This document shows, piece after piece, positions 1-6,937 of a stretch of DNA of 64,000 nucleotides (within the stretch, counting starts at the first letter, position 1; every line of letters begins with the position of its first letter). The DNA is from Bog-473 sp036489775 (GTDB lineage Bacteria > Actinomycetota > Acidimicrobiia > Acidimicrobiales > RAAP-2), in the NCBI GenBank assembly GCA_036489775.1, contig DASXFC010000034.1, positions 44,305 to 108,304 of the forward strand, read 5' to 3'. The notes under the pieces were generated by a model that saw only the letters and a list, made by a program, of their open reading frames with translations, did no database searches and had not been told where the DNA came from. The translations under genes and the position numbers were made by a program.

Positions 1-486
1 CAACACGCCGCGTCGGGCCGACCCGCCCATGGTGTCGCGGAAGGTCTGGTGGGCCAGGAAGAGGTTGATGGAGCGCACGACTTCAGCCTTGATCGGATCG
101 ATCCCAACGAGGTCGTGCAGGCCGACGGCCGTCTCCCCCGGACGCACCAAGGTGTGCGGCGACCGGCCCGCACCCAGGAAGGGCGCAGCCATGACGGCGC
201 CGAGCATGAGCACGATGAGGATGATCGGTAGCGCACCGCCGAGCCAGTGCGGAAGGTGCAGCGATGGGAAGATGCTGCGCCCGCTCATGGAGCGGATGAC
301 CACCCACCCCAAAAGGAGCGCGCCGGCCGCTACGAGGCGTCGCAGGCGCGTCAGCCGGCGGCGCTCGCGAGCCCGCGCGACGTCGGCGCTCCCCAAGATG
401 GTGTCACCCACGATCGCGGACACATCGTCCCGATAGCCGGCCTCATGGCGCGGCGAGGGAGGGACCAAATCGGCAGGCCGACTCAT
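1..486 (-). CDS. Membrane AAA+ ATPase, FtsH-like (5' part only)
   Basis: This frame is open from the ATG at 486 to the window edge, giving the first 162 residues. A GTG directly before the ATG (489) is an alternative start, and a GGAG lies about seven bases upstream. Two hydrophobic segments (about residues 55-68 and 85-105) predict an N-terminal membrane anchor. They are followed by the lead-in of an AAA+ domain (VGIDPIKAEVVRSINLFL, then GGSARRGVL), where the Walker A loop would follow just outside the window. Known actinobacterial relatives are AAA ATPases related to the membrane protease FtsH. Whether a zinc-protease domain follows cannot be seen. A possible -10 (TAGATT, 521-526) lies about 35 bases upstream. 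Confidence 0.75.
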   Translation of the reverse strand, partial: MSRPADLVPPSPRHEAGYRDDVSAIVGDTILGSADVARARERRRLTRLRRLVAAGALLLGWVVIRSMSGRSIFPSLHLPHWLGGALPIILIVLMLGAVMAAPFLGAGRSPHTLVRPGETAVGLHDLVGIDPIKAEVVRSINLFLAHQTFRDTMGGSARRGVL

Positions 487-544
487 CACCAGACTCCGTT
501 CATCCCCCGTGGACTCTTTCAATCTAGAGAATCGCGCAGGTCCT

Positions 545-571
545 GTGACCTTGCGAACTGCCGAAGGTCAC
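545..571. promoter_or_regulatory. 8-bp inverted repeat in divergent intergenic region
   Basis: GTGACCTT (545-552) and AAGGTCAC (564-571) form a perfect dyad with an 11-base spacer. The dyad sits where the -35 region would be for the leftward AAA ATPase gene (candidate -10 TAGATT at 521-526). It is a possible operator. The protein that binds it is unknown. Confidence 0.35.
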
Positions 572-694
572 GAAACGCTCAATTTCAGCGCGGGCGAGCC
601 AGATGATGCACCCAATGGGGCGGGCACAACCGGCCTGAGGCGAAATGAGGACGAGCTGGCACTTTGGCACACCTCGTCGGTGCGGAGTTGAATG

Positions 695-707
695 TGACGG
701 GGCGTCA
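695..707. promoter_or_regulatory. Short dyad upstream of aldehyde dehydrogenase
   Basis: TGACG-GGG-CGTCA is a perfect 5-base dyad ending 34 bases before the ATG of the aldehyde dehydrogenase gene. It could be part of an operator or simply chance in GC-rich DNA. Confidence 0.2.
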
Positions 708-741
708 GATGTGCTGGCGCAGCCCCGACCTGGGAGTCCAC

Positions 742-2214
742 ATGGCCGAGACGACGACGCGCGACGAGCACCAGCTCCTCATCGGAGGCAAGTGGGTCGA
801 CGCATCAGAGGGCACCTACGAGATCGTGAACCCAGCCACCGAGGAGCTGGTGGGGCGGGCGCCGAACGCGAGCGCCAACGACGCCATCGCCGCCGCCGCG
901 GCCGCCAAGGAGGCACAGCCCGGATGGGCGGCCTGGTCGGTCGAGGAGCGCAGTACCCTCATGCGGGAGGCTGCAGCGGCCATCCGGGCCAAGTCATCGG
1001 AGTTGCTCCCGCTCGTGATCGCCGAGACCGGCGCCACGGCGACCGTCGGGTCACGCATGCAGGTTCCGGTCGCCGCCGACCGCTTCGAGCGCTATGCCCG
1101 CGACCCGCGCCAGGTGCTACAGACACCGCTGCTGCCGCAGTCGGCCCAGGCGACGCCGCTGGCGCCCGGCGGGATCATCGGCGCCATGGTCAACCGTCAA
1201 CCGCTGGGCGTGGTCGCGTGCATCACCTCGTACAACTTCCCGATGGTGAACATGGCCGGCAAGGTGGCGCCGGCGCTGGCGGCCGGCAATACCGTGGTGA
1301 TCAAGCCGGCGCCGCAGGATCCCCTCGCCATCGTGGAACTCGTCCGCATCCTCAACGACGTGGGCTTCCCGCCCGGTGTGGTGAACCTGGTCAACGGGAA
1401 TGGCCCGGCCGCCTCCGCCGCGCTGGTGGACGCCGATGACGTCGACTGCGTCAGCTTCACTGGTTCGACCCAGGTGGGCGTGACCATCGCCGAGAAGGCC
1501 GCGCGCACCATGAAGCGGACGTTGCTCGAGCTTGGTGGCAAGGGCGCCTGCGTGGTCTTCGAGGACGCCGACATCAAGGGCGCCATCGGCTGCATCGGCT
1601 CGACGTGGTCGTTCCACTCGGGGCAGATCTGCACTGCGCCGACCCGGGCGGTCGTACACCGGAGCGTGTTCGACCAGGTGCGCGACGGCCTCGCGCAGAT
1701 GGCCGGCTTCCTCAAGGTGGGCGACCCGACCGACCCCAAGACGATCATCGGTCCGGTGATCTCGGCCGCCCAGCGGGGCCGGATCGAGGCCCACATCGCC
1801 ACAGCCAAGGAGGACGGTGGCGAGGTCGTGATCGGCGGGCAGCGGCCGGCCGACCTGCCCAAGGGCTTCTACGTGGCGCCCACGTTGATCACGGGGACCA
1901 ACGAGATGCGGGTCGCCCGCGAGGAGATCTTCGGCCCCGTGATCACGATGATCCCCTTCGACGACGAAGAGGAGGGGATCGCGATCGCCAACGACACGGA
2001 GTTCGGGCTCTACGACTACGTCTTCTCGGGCGACGGCGCCCGCGCCCTGCGGGTGGCCAAGCGCCTCCAGGCCGGCCACGTCGGCGTCAACACCGCGCAG
2101 CGCAACCATGACGCCCCCTTCGGGGGCTTCAAGATGTCCGGCGTCGGCCGCGACGGCGGCGACTACGGGCTGCTGGCCTACACGGAGCCCCAGGCCATCA
2201 TCTGGAGCTCGTAG
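742..2214 (+). CDS. NAD(P)+-dependent aldehyde dehydrogenase
   Basis: The 490-residue protein has the whole aldehyde dehydrogenase fold. Visible landmarks are VVIKPA with the cofactor-binding Lys (about 188), FTGSTQVG (about 239-246), the general-base Glu in LLELGGKG (about 263) and the catalytic Cys in SGQICTAP (about 297). It oxidises aldehydes to acids in the cytosol; the substrate cannot be read from sequence. The frame stays open upstream to 664, but the ATG at 742 is preferred because GGGAG lies five bases before it and the protein then starts at the usual place. It lies 71 bases before a PLP-lyase gene on the same strand, and both border the mycofactocin genes, so it may remove aldehydes made by the neighbouring enzymes (inference). 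Confidence 0.93.
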   Translation: MAETTTRDEHQLLIGGKWVDASEGTYEIVNPATEELVGRAPNASANDAIAAAAAAKEAQPGWAAWSVEERSTLMREAAAAIRAKSSELLPLVIAETGATATVGSRMQVPVAADRFERYARDPRQVLQTPLLPQSAQATPLAPGGIIGAMVNRQPLGVVACITSYNFPMVNMAGKVAPALAAGNTVVIKPAPQDPLAIVELVRILNDVGFPPGVVNLVNGNGPAASAALVDADDVDCVSFTGSTQVGVTIAEKAARTMKRTLLELGGKGACVVFEDADIKGAIGCIGSTWSFHSGQICTAPTRAVVHRSVFDQVRDGLAQMAGFLKVGDPTDPKTIIGPVISAAQRGRIEAHIATAKEDGGEVVIGGQRPADLPKGFYVAPTLITGTNEMRVAREEIFGPVITMIPFDDEEEGIAIANDTEFGLYDYVFSGDGARALRVAKRLQAGHVGVNTAQRNHDAPFGGFKMSGVGRDGGDYGLLAYTEPQAIIWSS

Positions 2215-2285
2215 CCGGGCGGCGGCCGCCTTCCCAGCGGTCCCCACTCAGCGCACGGAGCGCCTCCGTTGGGCTAAGAACGCAC

Positions 2286-3563
2286 GTGGCCGTCTTCCCG
2301 CACACCCCGATGCCCGAGCTGGGCTTGCCGCGCGCCGACGTCATGCAGCAGCTCATCAGCCTCAAGCAGGATGACCAGGACTGGCGCGGTGGCCGGGTCT
2401 TCTCCCTCGTGTACTCGGCGGGTGAGGAGGTGCACGAGCTGCTCTCTGACGCCTTGTCGCTCTTCAGCGCCGAGAACGGGCTCAACGTGCTCGCCTTCCC
2501 GAGTATCGGCGTCATGCAGCACGACATCGTTTCCAACACCGCGACGCTGCTCGGCGCGGACGCGCCCGAAGCCGGTGGCGCAGTCGAGGGGTACCTGACT
2601 TCGGGTGGCACAGAGAGCCTGTTGCAGGCAGTCAAGACGGCCCGCGACGTCGCGCGCGAGCGCGGGATCGCCCGGCCGAGCGTGGTCGCAGGTGAGAGCG
2701 CGCACGCGGCGTTCACCAAGGCCGCGGACTACTTCGACGTCGACCTGATCCGGGTCCCCGTGGGACCGGACTTCCGCACCAGCGCCGAGTCGCTCGAGGC
2801 GGCCTGCTCGGACGACACGATCATGGTGGTCGGCTCCGCGCCCACCTACCCGCAGGGAGTGATCGATCCGATCGCCGACATCGCCGCGCTGGCGCAAGGG
2901 CGCGGGATCCTCTGCCACGTCGACGCTTGCATGGGCGGCTTCCTGCTCCCCTTCCTCCGCGACCTGGGACGGCTCGATGTGCCCTTCGACTTCCGCGTCC
3001 CCGGGGTCACCTCCATGTCGGCCGACGTGCACAAGTACGGCTACGCCTCCAAAGGCGTTTCGGTGATCCTGTACCGGGACCACGAGCTGGCCCGCAAGCA
3101 ACTCTTCATCACGAGCGACTGGCTGGGCGGCCTCTACGCCTCGACCGCCATGGCCGGCACCCGCCCGGCCGGTCCGATCGCGGCGGCGTGGGCGGCCATC
3201 ATGCACATCGGCCGCCAGGGCTATCTCGAGCTCACTCGGGTGGCCCATGACGCGGCGCGCCAGCTGCGTGCGGGCATCGAGGGCATCGACGCCCTCGAAG
3301 TGCGCGGCGATCCCCCCGCCACGGTCCTCGCCTTCGGCGCGCGCGACCCCGACGCCCTCGACATCTTCGCCGTCAGCGAGCGACTCGCCGCCAACGGCTG
3401 GTACCTGGACCGGCAAAACCGTCCGGACTCGCTCCACGCCACCGTTCACGCCGGCAGCGCCGTCACGGTGCCCGACTTGGTGTCCGACCTCGAGCACGCA
3501 GTGGCGGCGGTCGGCTCGGCGCGCACCGATCGGCGCGACACGACCTACGGCACCGGCTCCTGA
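2286..3563 (+). CDS. PLP-dependent lyase/decarboxylase, sphingosine-1-phosphate lyase-like
   Basis: This fold-type I PLP enzyme (425 residues) most resembles the sphingosine-1-phosphate lyase branch of the group II decarboxylase family. It has TSGGTES (about 105-111), HVDACMGGFL with the PLP-ring Asp (about 213) and SADVHKYGYASKG with the Schiff-base Lys (about 250). Enzymes of this branch split phosphorylated sphingoid bases into a long-chain aldehyde and phosphoethanolamine. Bacterial relatives may use other amino substrates, including amino-acid decarboxylation. The start is a GTG at 2286; an ATG at 2310 is a possible alternative, and neither has a strong ribosome site. The preceding aldehyde dehydrogenase would be a logical partner. 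The gene ends two bases before the convergent zinc-finger gene. Confidence 0.85.
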   Translation: MAVFPHTPMPELGLPRADVMQQLISLKQDDQDWRGGRVFSLVYSAGEEVHELLSDALSLFSAENGLNVLAFPSIGVMQHDIVSNTATLLGADAPEAGGAVEGYLTSGGTESLLQAVKTARDVARERGIARPSVVAGESAHAAFTKAADYFDVDLIRVPVGPDFRTSAESLEAACSDDTIMVVGSAPTYPQGVIDPIADIAALAQGRGILCHVDACMGGFLLPFLRDLGRLDVPFDFRVPGVTSMSADVHKYGYASKGVSVILYRDHELARKQLFITSDWLGGLYASTAMAGTRPAGPIAAAWAAIMHIGRQGYLELTRVAHDAARQLRAGIEGIDALEVRGDPPATVLAFGARDPDALDIFAVSERLAANGWYLDRQNRPDSLHATVHAGSAVTVPDLVSDLEHAVAAVGSARTDRRDTTYGTGS

Positions 3564-3565
3564 CT

Positions 3566-3835
3566 CTAGGCGGGCTCCATTGCGAGCTCGTCGACGAAGC
3601 ACCAGATCCAGTCTTCGCCGGGCTCGACAGACTGCATGAGTGGGTGCCCCGTGCCGTGGAAATGCTTCGTCGCATGCCGGTTGGGGGAAGAGTCACAACA
3701 GTTGACGCCCCCGCAGGTGAGACAGAGGCGGAGGTGTACCCAGCGGTCGCCCGTCTTCATGCACTCACCGCATCCCTCTGTCAGGGGGGTCACGTCGTTG
3801 ATCTGGTCCAGATGCGCGCATTCGTCCGCGGCCAT
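3566..3835 (-). CDS. UBP-type zinc finger protein
   Basis: This 89-residue protein is essentially one UBP (ZnF-UBP) zinc finger. It shows CxxH near the N-terminus, GCGEC, WVHLRLC-TCG, CCDSS, then HATKHFHGTGHP and EPGEDWIWC. In eukaryotes this fold recognises the ubiquitin C-terminus. Actinobacterial stand-alone versions are common but their ligand is unknown, and no ubiquitin system is visible here. The ATG at 3835 follows a good ribosome site (GGAGGAA). It starts 23 bases after the mycofactocin SDR stop, so it is probably the last gene of the mftA-mftB-mftC-mftE-SDR operon. Confidence 0.88.
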   Translation of the reverse strand: MAADECAHLDQINDVTPLTEGCGECMKTGDRWVHLRLCLTCGGVNCCDSSPNRHATKHFHGTGHPLMQSVEPGEDWIWCFVDELAMEPA

Positions 3836-3858
3836 GGGTTCCTCCCGTCTCGCTTCGG

Positions 3859-4641
3859 TCAGGACGTCATACCCCCGTCTACCGGGAGCGCTGTCCCGGT
3901 CACGCCGCTGGCCTCGGGGCCGCAGAGCCAGGCGATGAGGGCGGCGGGCTCAGAGGGCTCGAGGAGGCGCTCGACCAGCTGCTGGCCGGAGAACTCCTCG
4001 GCCGAGGCGAGGCCGTAGACGGCGGCCGACGCGTCGAGCATCGGCCCACGGGTCGACCCGGGGCACACAGAGTTGGCCGTGACGCCGGTCCCGGCGAGGT
4101 CGGCGGCCAACGAGCGCATGAGGCCGATGACGGCATGCTTGGACGCGCTGTAGGCGCTGAGGCGCCTGAGGCCGAGGAGCCCGGCGGCCGACGCGATTGC
4201 GACGACGCGTCCCTGGCGCGGCGCCGGTTCCTGCAACAGCACCGGCACCGCCGCGGCGGCGAGATTGCGCACACCGTTCACGTTGACGTCGAAGAGGACG
4301 TCCCACTGTGCATCGTCCGTCTCCCACAGGGGCGGACCTCCACTGATGACGCCGGCTGCGGCCACGGCCGCCCGCAGTCCCCCAAAGTGCTGGACCGCCT
4401 CGTCCACAGCGGCTTGCATGTCCGAGCGGCTCCGGACGTCACCGACCATGGTGCGAACGGCGTCCCCGTGCCTGGCCGCGACCTCCTCCAGGTCGGACTT
4501 TGTGGCGAGCGAGTAGTCCAGGGCCGGATCATCCGCGCCGCGGTCGACGGCGACGACGTTCCACCCGGCGGCCACGAGCGCGTCGACGGTCGCCGCGCCC
4601 ATGCCACGGGCGGCACCGGTGACGACGGCCGTGGGACTCAC
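3859..4641 (-). CDS. Mycofactocin-type SDR family oxidoreductase
   Basis: This is a classical short-chain dehydrogenase of about 260 residues. It has a Rossmann glycine motif TGAARGMGAA at the N-terminus, an aspartate (VAVDRG) suited to NAD(H), the catalytic serine region (IASAAG) and YSASKHA with the Tyr and Lys. SDRs encoded inside mft operons are known to hold nicotinamide tightly and pass electrons to mycofactocin. I infer that role from position. The GTG at 4641 is chosen because it overlaps the mftE stop as GTGA, which is typical translational coupling. A TTG at 4653 would add four residues. The alcohol substrate is not predictable. Confidence 0.9.
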   Translation of the reverse strand: MSPTAVVTGAARGMGAATVDALVAAGWNVVAVDRGADDPALDYSLATKSDLEEVAARHGDAVRTMVGDVRSRSDMQAAVDEAVQHFGGLRAAVAAAGVISGGPPLWETDDAQWDVLFDVNVNGVRNLAAAAVPVLLQEPAPRQGRVVAIASAAGLLGLRRLSAYSASKHAVIGLMRSLAADLAGTGVTANSVCPGSTRGPMLDASAAVYGLASAEEFSGQQLVERLLEPSEPAALIAWLCGPEASGVTGTALPVDGGMTS

Positions 4642-5321
4642 GAGACGGGCCAACAGCGGCTCACGGACGCGGTGAGGTCACTCACCAATGCGTCGAGCAG
4701 GGTGCGTCCTTCTTCAGCAGTCGCTCCTGTGGGATCGCCCAACACGCCGTTGGACGATACCGGCCGCACCCCCTCCACGCGCAGACGGGGCAAGAGGCGA
4801 TCGATCGGCTCGGTGCACCCAGACTCGGCCAACTCCGCGCGGACAACGGAGGCGTCGATGGCCAGCATGAGCGACGTCTCGGTCCTCCCCGCATGCGCGT
4901 CACCGCCCCGAACCCCGGCTCGCCACACGAGCACCGCATCGCCCTCGGCCCCACACCGCTGCTCCACCGCGGCGAGGGCCGGCTGGTTGCCCCCATGGGC
5001 GTTGACCAAGACGACGCCGGCGAACGTCGTCCGAGCGCTGCGTACCAGCTCGACGAGCAACTCGCTCAGGACATCGTGCCCGACGAGCAGCGTGCCGGGG
5101 AACGCGGCATGCTCGCCGCTGGCCCCGTAGGCGACTGCGGGCGCGATGGTCACGTCCGTTCTCCGTTCGGCCAGCCCACGCGCGAGCGCCACCGCGATCT
5201 GGGTGTCGGTGTCGAGCGGGAGGTGCGGCCCGTGCTGTTCGAGCGATCCGAGCGGCACGGCGAGCAAGACCTCGCCCGCCGTCGCCTCCACGTGCCTCCA
5301 GGTGGCGCGGCCGAGCTCCAT
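4638..5321 (-). CDS. mftE: Mycofactocin precursor peptide peptidase MftE
   Basis: This is a creatininase-family protein of 227 residues. Metal ligands are seen in GSLEQHGPHLPLDTD (Glu about 28, His 30, Asp 37), NAHGGN and DAHAGRTETS. In the mycofactocin pathway MftE cuts the MftC-modified peptide and releases the C-terminal Val-Tyr derived core (AHDP). The gene lies five bases after mftC and overlaps the SDR gene by four bases, so it is in the same leftward operon. Stand-alone creatininase homologues exist, but the context makes the MftE assignment firm. Confidence 0.95.
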   Translation of the reverse strand: MELGRATWRHVEATAGEVLLAVPLGSLEQHGPHLPLDTDTQIAVALARGLAERRTDVTIAPAVAYGASGEHAAFPGTLLVGHDVLSELLVELVRSARTTFAGVVLVNAHGGNQPALAAVEQRCGAEGDAVLVWRAGVRGGDAHAGRTETSLMLAIDASVVRAELAESGCTEPIDRLLPRLRVEGVRPVSSNGVLGDPTGATAEEGRTLLDALVSDLTASVSRCWPVS

Positions 5322-5326
5322 GTCGA

Positions 5327-6487
5327 TCAGGTGCGGACGGGCGAGCGGAACCGCACGGGCGTCGGCACTGGAATGGGCGTGCCGTCCCGCGCCACCTTGG
5401 AGTGGCCGATCACCGAATGCGGCCGCGCGTCGAGCGCGGCCAGTGCGGCCTCACCGTGCCCGAGGACGCACTCGGGATCGGGCCCGTCCAGCGGGAGCCC
5501 CGTGAAGAACTTCGCTGCCATGCACCCACCGCGGCAGGCGTCGAATGAGCCGCAGGACGCACACGCGCCGGCGCTCTGTGGTTCGCGGAGCGACGTGAAG
5601 AGGGCCGAGTCGCGCCAGACGACGGGAAACCCGCCCGGGTCGCGGACATTGCCGGCGAGGAACTGGCGATCGATGACGAACGGGCAGGCATAGACGTCGC
5701 CGATCGGGTCGATCAGGCAGACCACGCGCCCCGCACCGCAGAGGTTGAGCCCGTCGAGCGGCTCACCCAGCGCGGAGAGGTGGAAGAACGAGTCGCCGGT
5801 GAGGACGCCCGGCCGCTCGATCAACCAGTGGTAGAGCTGGCGCTGCTGCGCCGCCGTTGGATGCAGGGCGTCCCAGGTGTCGACCGCACGACCGGAGGGA
5901 CGCAGCCGGGTCAGCCGGAGCTGGGCGCCATAGGAATCGGCGATCGCGGCCAGCGCGTCGAGCTCCTCCACGTTTTGGCGCGTCACGACCACGCTGACCT
6001 TGAAGGGTCCGAAGTCGGCCGCCGCCAGGTTGTCCATGGCCTGGCGGGCCGCGGCAAAGGACCCGTCGCCGCGTACGGCGTCGTTGGTGGTTGCCGTCGC
6101 GCCGTCGATGCTGACTTGGACGTCGAGATAATCGAGGGCGGCCAACTGCCTCGCTCGCGCCGGCGTGATCCGGGTCCCGTTGGTCGAGAACTTGACGCCG
6201 ACCCGCCGCTCCACGGAGTATCCGATGAGGTCGAAGAAGTCCGGTCGCAACATCGGCTCGCCTCCGCCGAGGTTGATGTAGAAGACCTTGAGGTCGACCA
6301 GTTCGTCAATGACGCGTCGCGCCTCGGCGGGCGTGAGCTCGGCCGGGTCACGACGGCCCGACGAGCTCAGGCAATGGACGCAGGCGAGGTTGCAGGCGTA
6401 CGTCAGCTCCCAGGTCAGGCAGATGGGCGCGTCGAGGCCGCGAGTGAACTGGTCCTTGAGCGGAAGCGGTGCCACCTCAGCAGGCAT
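5327..6487 (-). CDS. mftC: Mycofactocin radical SAM maturase MftC
   Basis: This 386-residue radical SAM/SPASM protein has the cluster motif CNLACVHC (Cys about 32, 36, 39) and C-terminal auxiliary-cluster cysteines (CASCGSFDACRGGC, then PDPEC). MftC oxidatively decarboxylates the C-terminal Tyr of the MftA peptide and then forms a Val-Tyr crosslink, using S-adenosylmethionine. The start is the ATG at 6487, which overlaps the end of mftB by 11 bases (the mftB stop is at 6477). A TTG one codon upstream is less likely. The order mftB-mftC and the overlap fit co-production with its peptide-binding partner MftB. Confidence 0.97.
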   Translation of the reverse strand: MPAEVAPLPLKDQFTRGLDAPICLTWELTYACNLACVHCLSSSGRRDPAELTPAEARRVIDELVDLKVFYINLGGGEPMLRPDFFDLIGYSVERRVGVKFSTNGTRITPARARQLAALDYLDVQVSIDGATATTNDAVRGDGSFAAARQAMDNLAAADFGPFKVSVVVTRQNVEELDALAAIADSYGAQLRLTRLRPSGRAVDTWDALHPTAAQQRQLYHWLIERPGVLTGDSFFHLSALGEPLDGLNLCGAGRVVCLIDPIGDVYACPFVIDRQFLAGNVRDPGGFPVVWRDSALFTSLREPQSAGACASCGSFDACRGGCMAAKFFTGLPLDGPDPECVLGHGEAALAALDARPHSVIGHSKVARDGTPIPVPTPVRFRSPVRT

Positions 6488-6782
6488 CAATCACCTCCGA
6501 GGCCGCCAGCCGCGCCAACGCCCGCTCGTAGGCGGCTCGGCTGGCTTCGGGAACGCAGGCGCGAATCGCCGCCGCCGCACTCGGGTACTCGCCGAGCGAC
6601 GACACGAGCTCCACGAGGGTGCGCGACTTGAGAAAGGTCAGCCGGCGGTTGCCGAAGTGATACGCCAGCGCGCCGAACGACTCGTCGCGCAACGCAACCT
6701 GGGGATTGAGCCGCCATGCCCGCTCGACTGCGAACGCGGTCTGCGGCGACCGCGCTTCGGTCACGCTCAATAGACGCCGCAC
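6477..6782 (-). CDS. mftB: Mycofactocin peptide chaperone MftB
   Basis: This small PqqD-like protein (about 100 residues) has the typical MftB core WRLNPQVALRDESFGALAYHFGN shortened here as WRLNPQVALR and FGALAYHFGN, followed by LTFLKSRTLVELV. MftB binds the leader of MftA and presents it to MftC. The start is uncertain. A GTG at 6782 overlaps the mftA stop by 16 bases, while a GTG at 6764 would begin two bases after it; the conserved core starts downstream of both. It is co-transcribed with mftA and mftC. Confidence 0.93.
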   Translation of the reverse strand: MRRLLSVTEARSPQTAFAVERAWRLNPQVALRDESFGALAYHFGNRRLTFLKSRTLVELVSSLGEYPSAAAAIRACVPEASRAAYERALARLAASEVIDAC

Positions 6783-6877
6783 ATCCCGTCGATGGAGACC
6801 TCTTCCACCAAGAGGTCGTCAATGTCCTCTTCGGACACGTCCTCGACGTCCTGGGTGTCTTGGTCCTCAGCCAGCAT
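6767..6877 (-). CDS. mftA: Mycofactocin precursor peptide MftA (36 residues)
   Basis: This short gene is easily missed. ATG at 6877 to TGA at 6767-6769 encodes 36 residues, with an acidic leader rich in Asp and Glu and the C-terminus SIDGMCGVY. The last residues, IDGMCGVY, are the hallmark of MftA; the terminal Val-Tyr becomes the redox core of mycofactocin. A strong ribosome site (AGAGGAGG, about 6882-6889) lies five bases before the ATG. A small hairpin (TGGGC/GCCCA, 6890-6903) sits just upstream of it. A candidate -10, TAGGCT, lies at 6903-6908. Confidence 0.97.
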   Translation of the reverse strand: MLAEDQDTQDVEDVSEEDIDDLLVEEVSIDGMCGVY

Positions 6878-6937
6878 CCCGACCTCCTCTGGGCGAAGGC
6901 CCAGCCTATCGCCGTCGACCGCTGCCAAGATTGAGGC
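6878..6937. promoter_or_regulatory. Divergent mftA / mftF intergenic region
   Basis: Only 60 bases separate the ATG of mftA (leftward) from the GTG of mftF (rightward), so both promoters must overlap here or extend into the genes. For mftA a TAGGCT at 6903-6908 is a possible -10, with a leader of about 20 bases. No convincing -35 is visible. No mftR-type repressor gene adjoins this region. Confidence 0.5.

Noticed and set aside
1117..2247. Long open frame antisense to the aldehyde dehydrogenase gene
   Set aside because: Composition is Arg/Asp/Gly/His-rich, typical of the mirror frame of GC-rich coding DNA; the plus strand carries all the family motifs.
2274..3602. 442-codon open frame on the minus strand over the PLP enzyme
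   Set aside because: No recognisable motif and shadow-type composition; the plus frame is a clear PLP enzyme.
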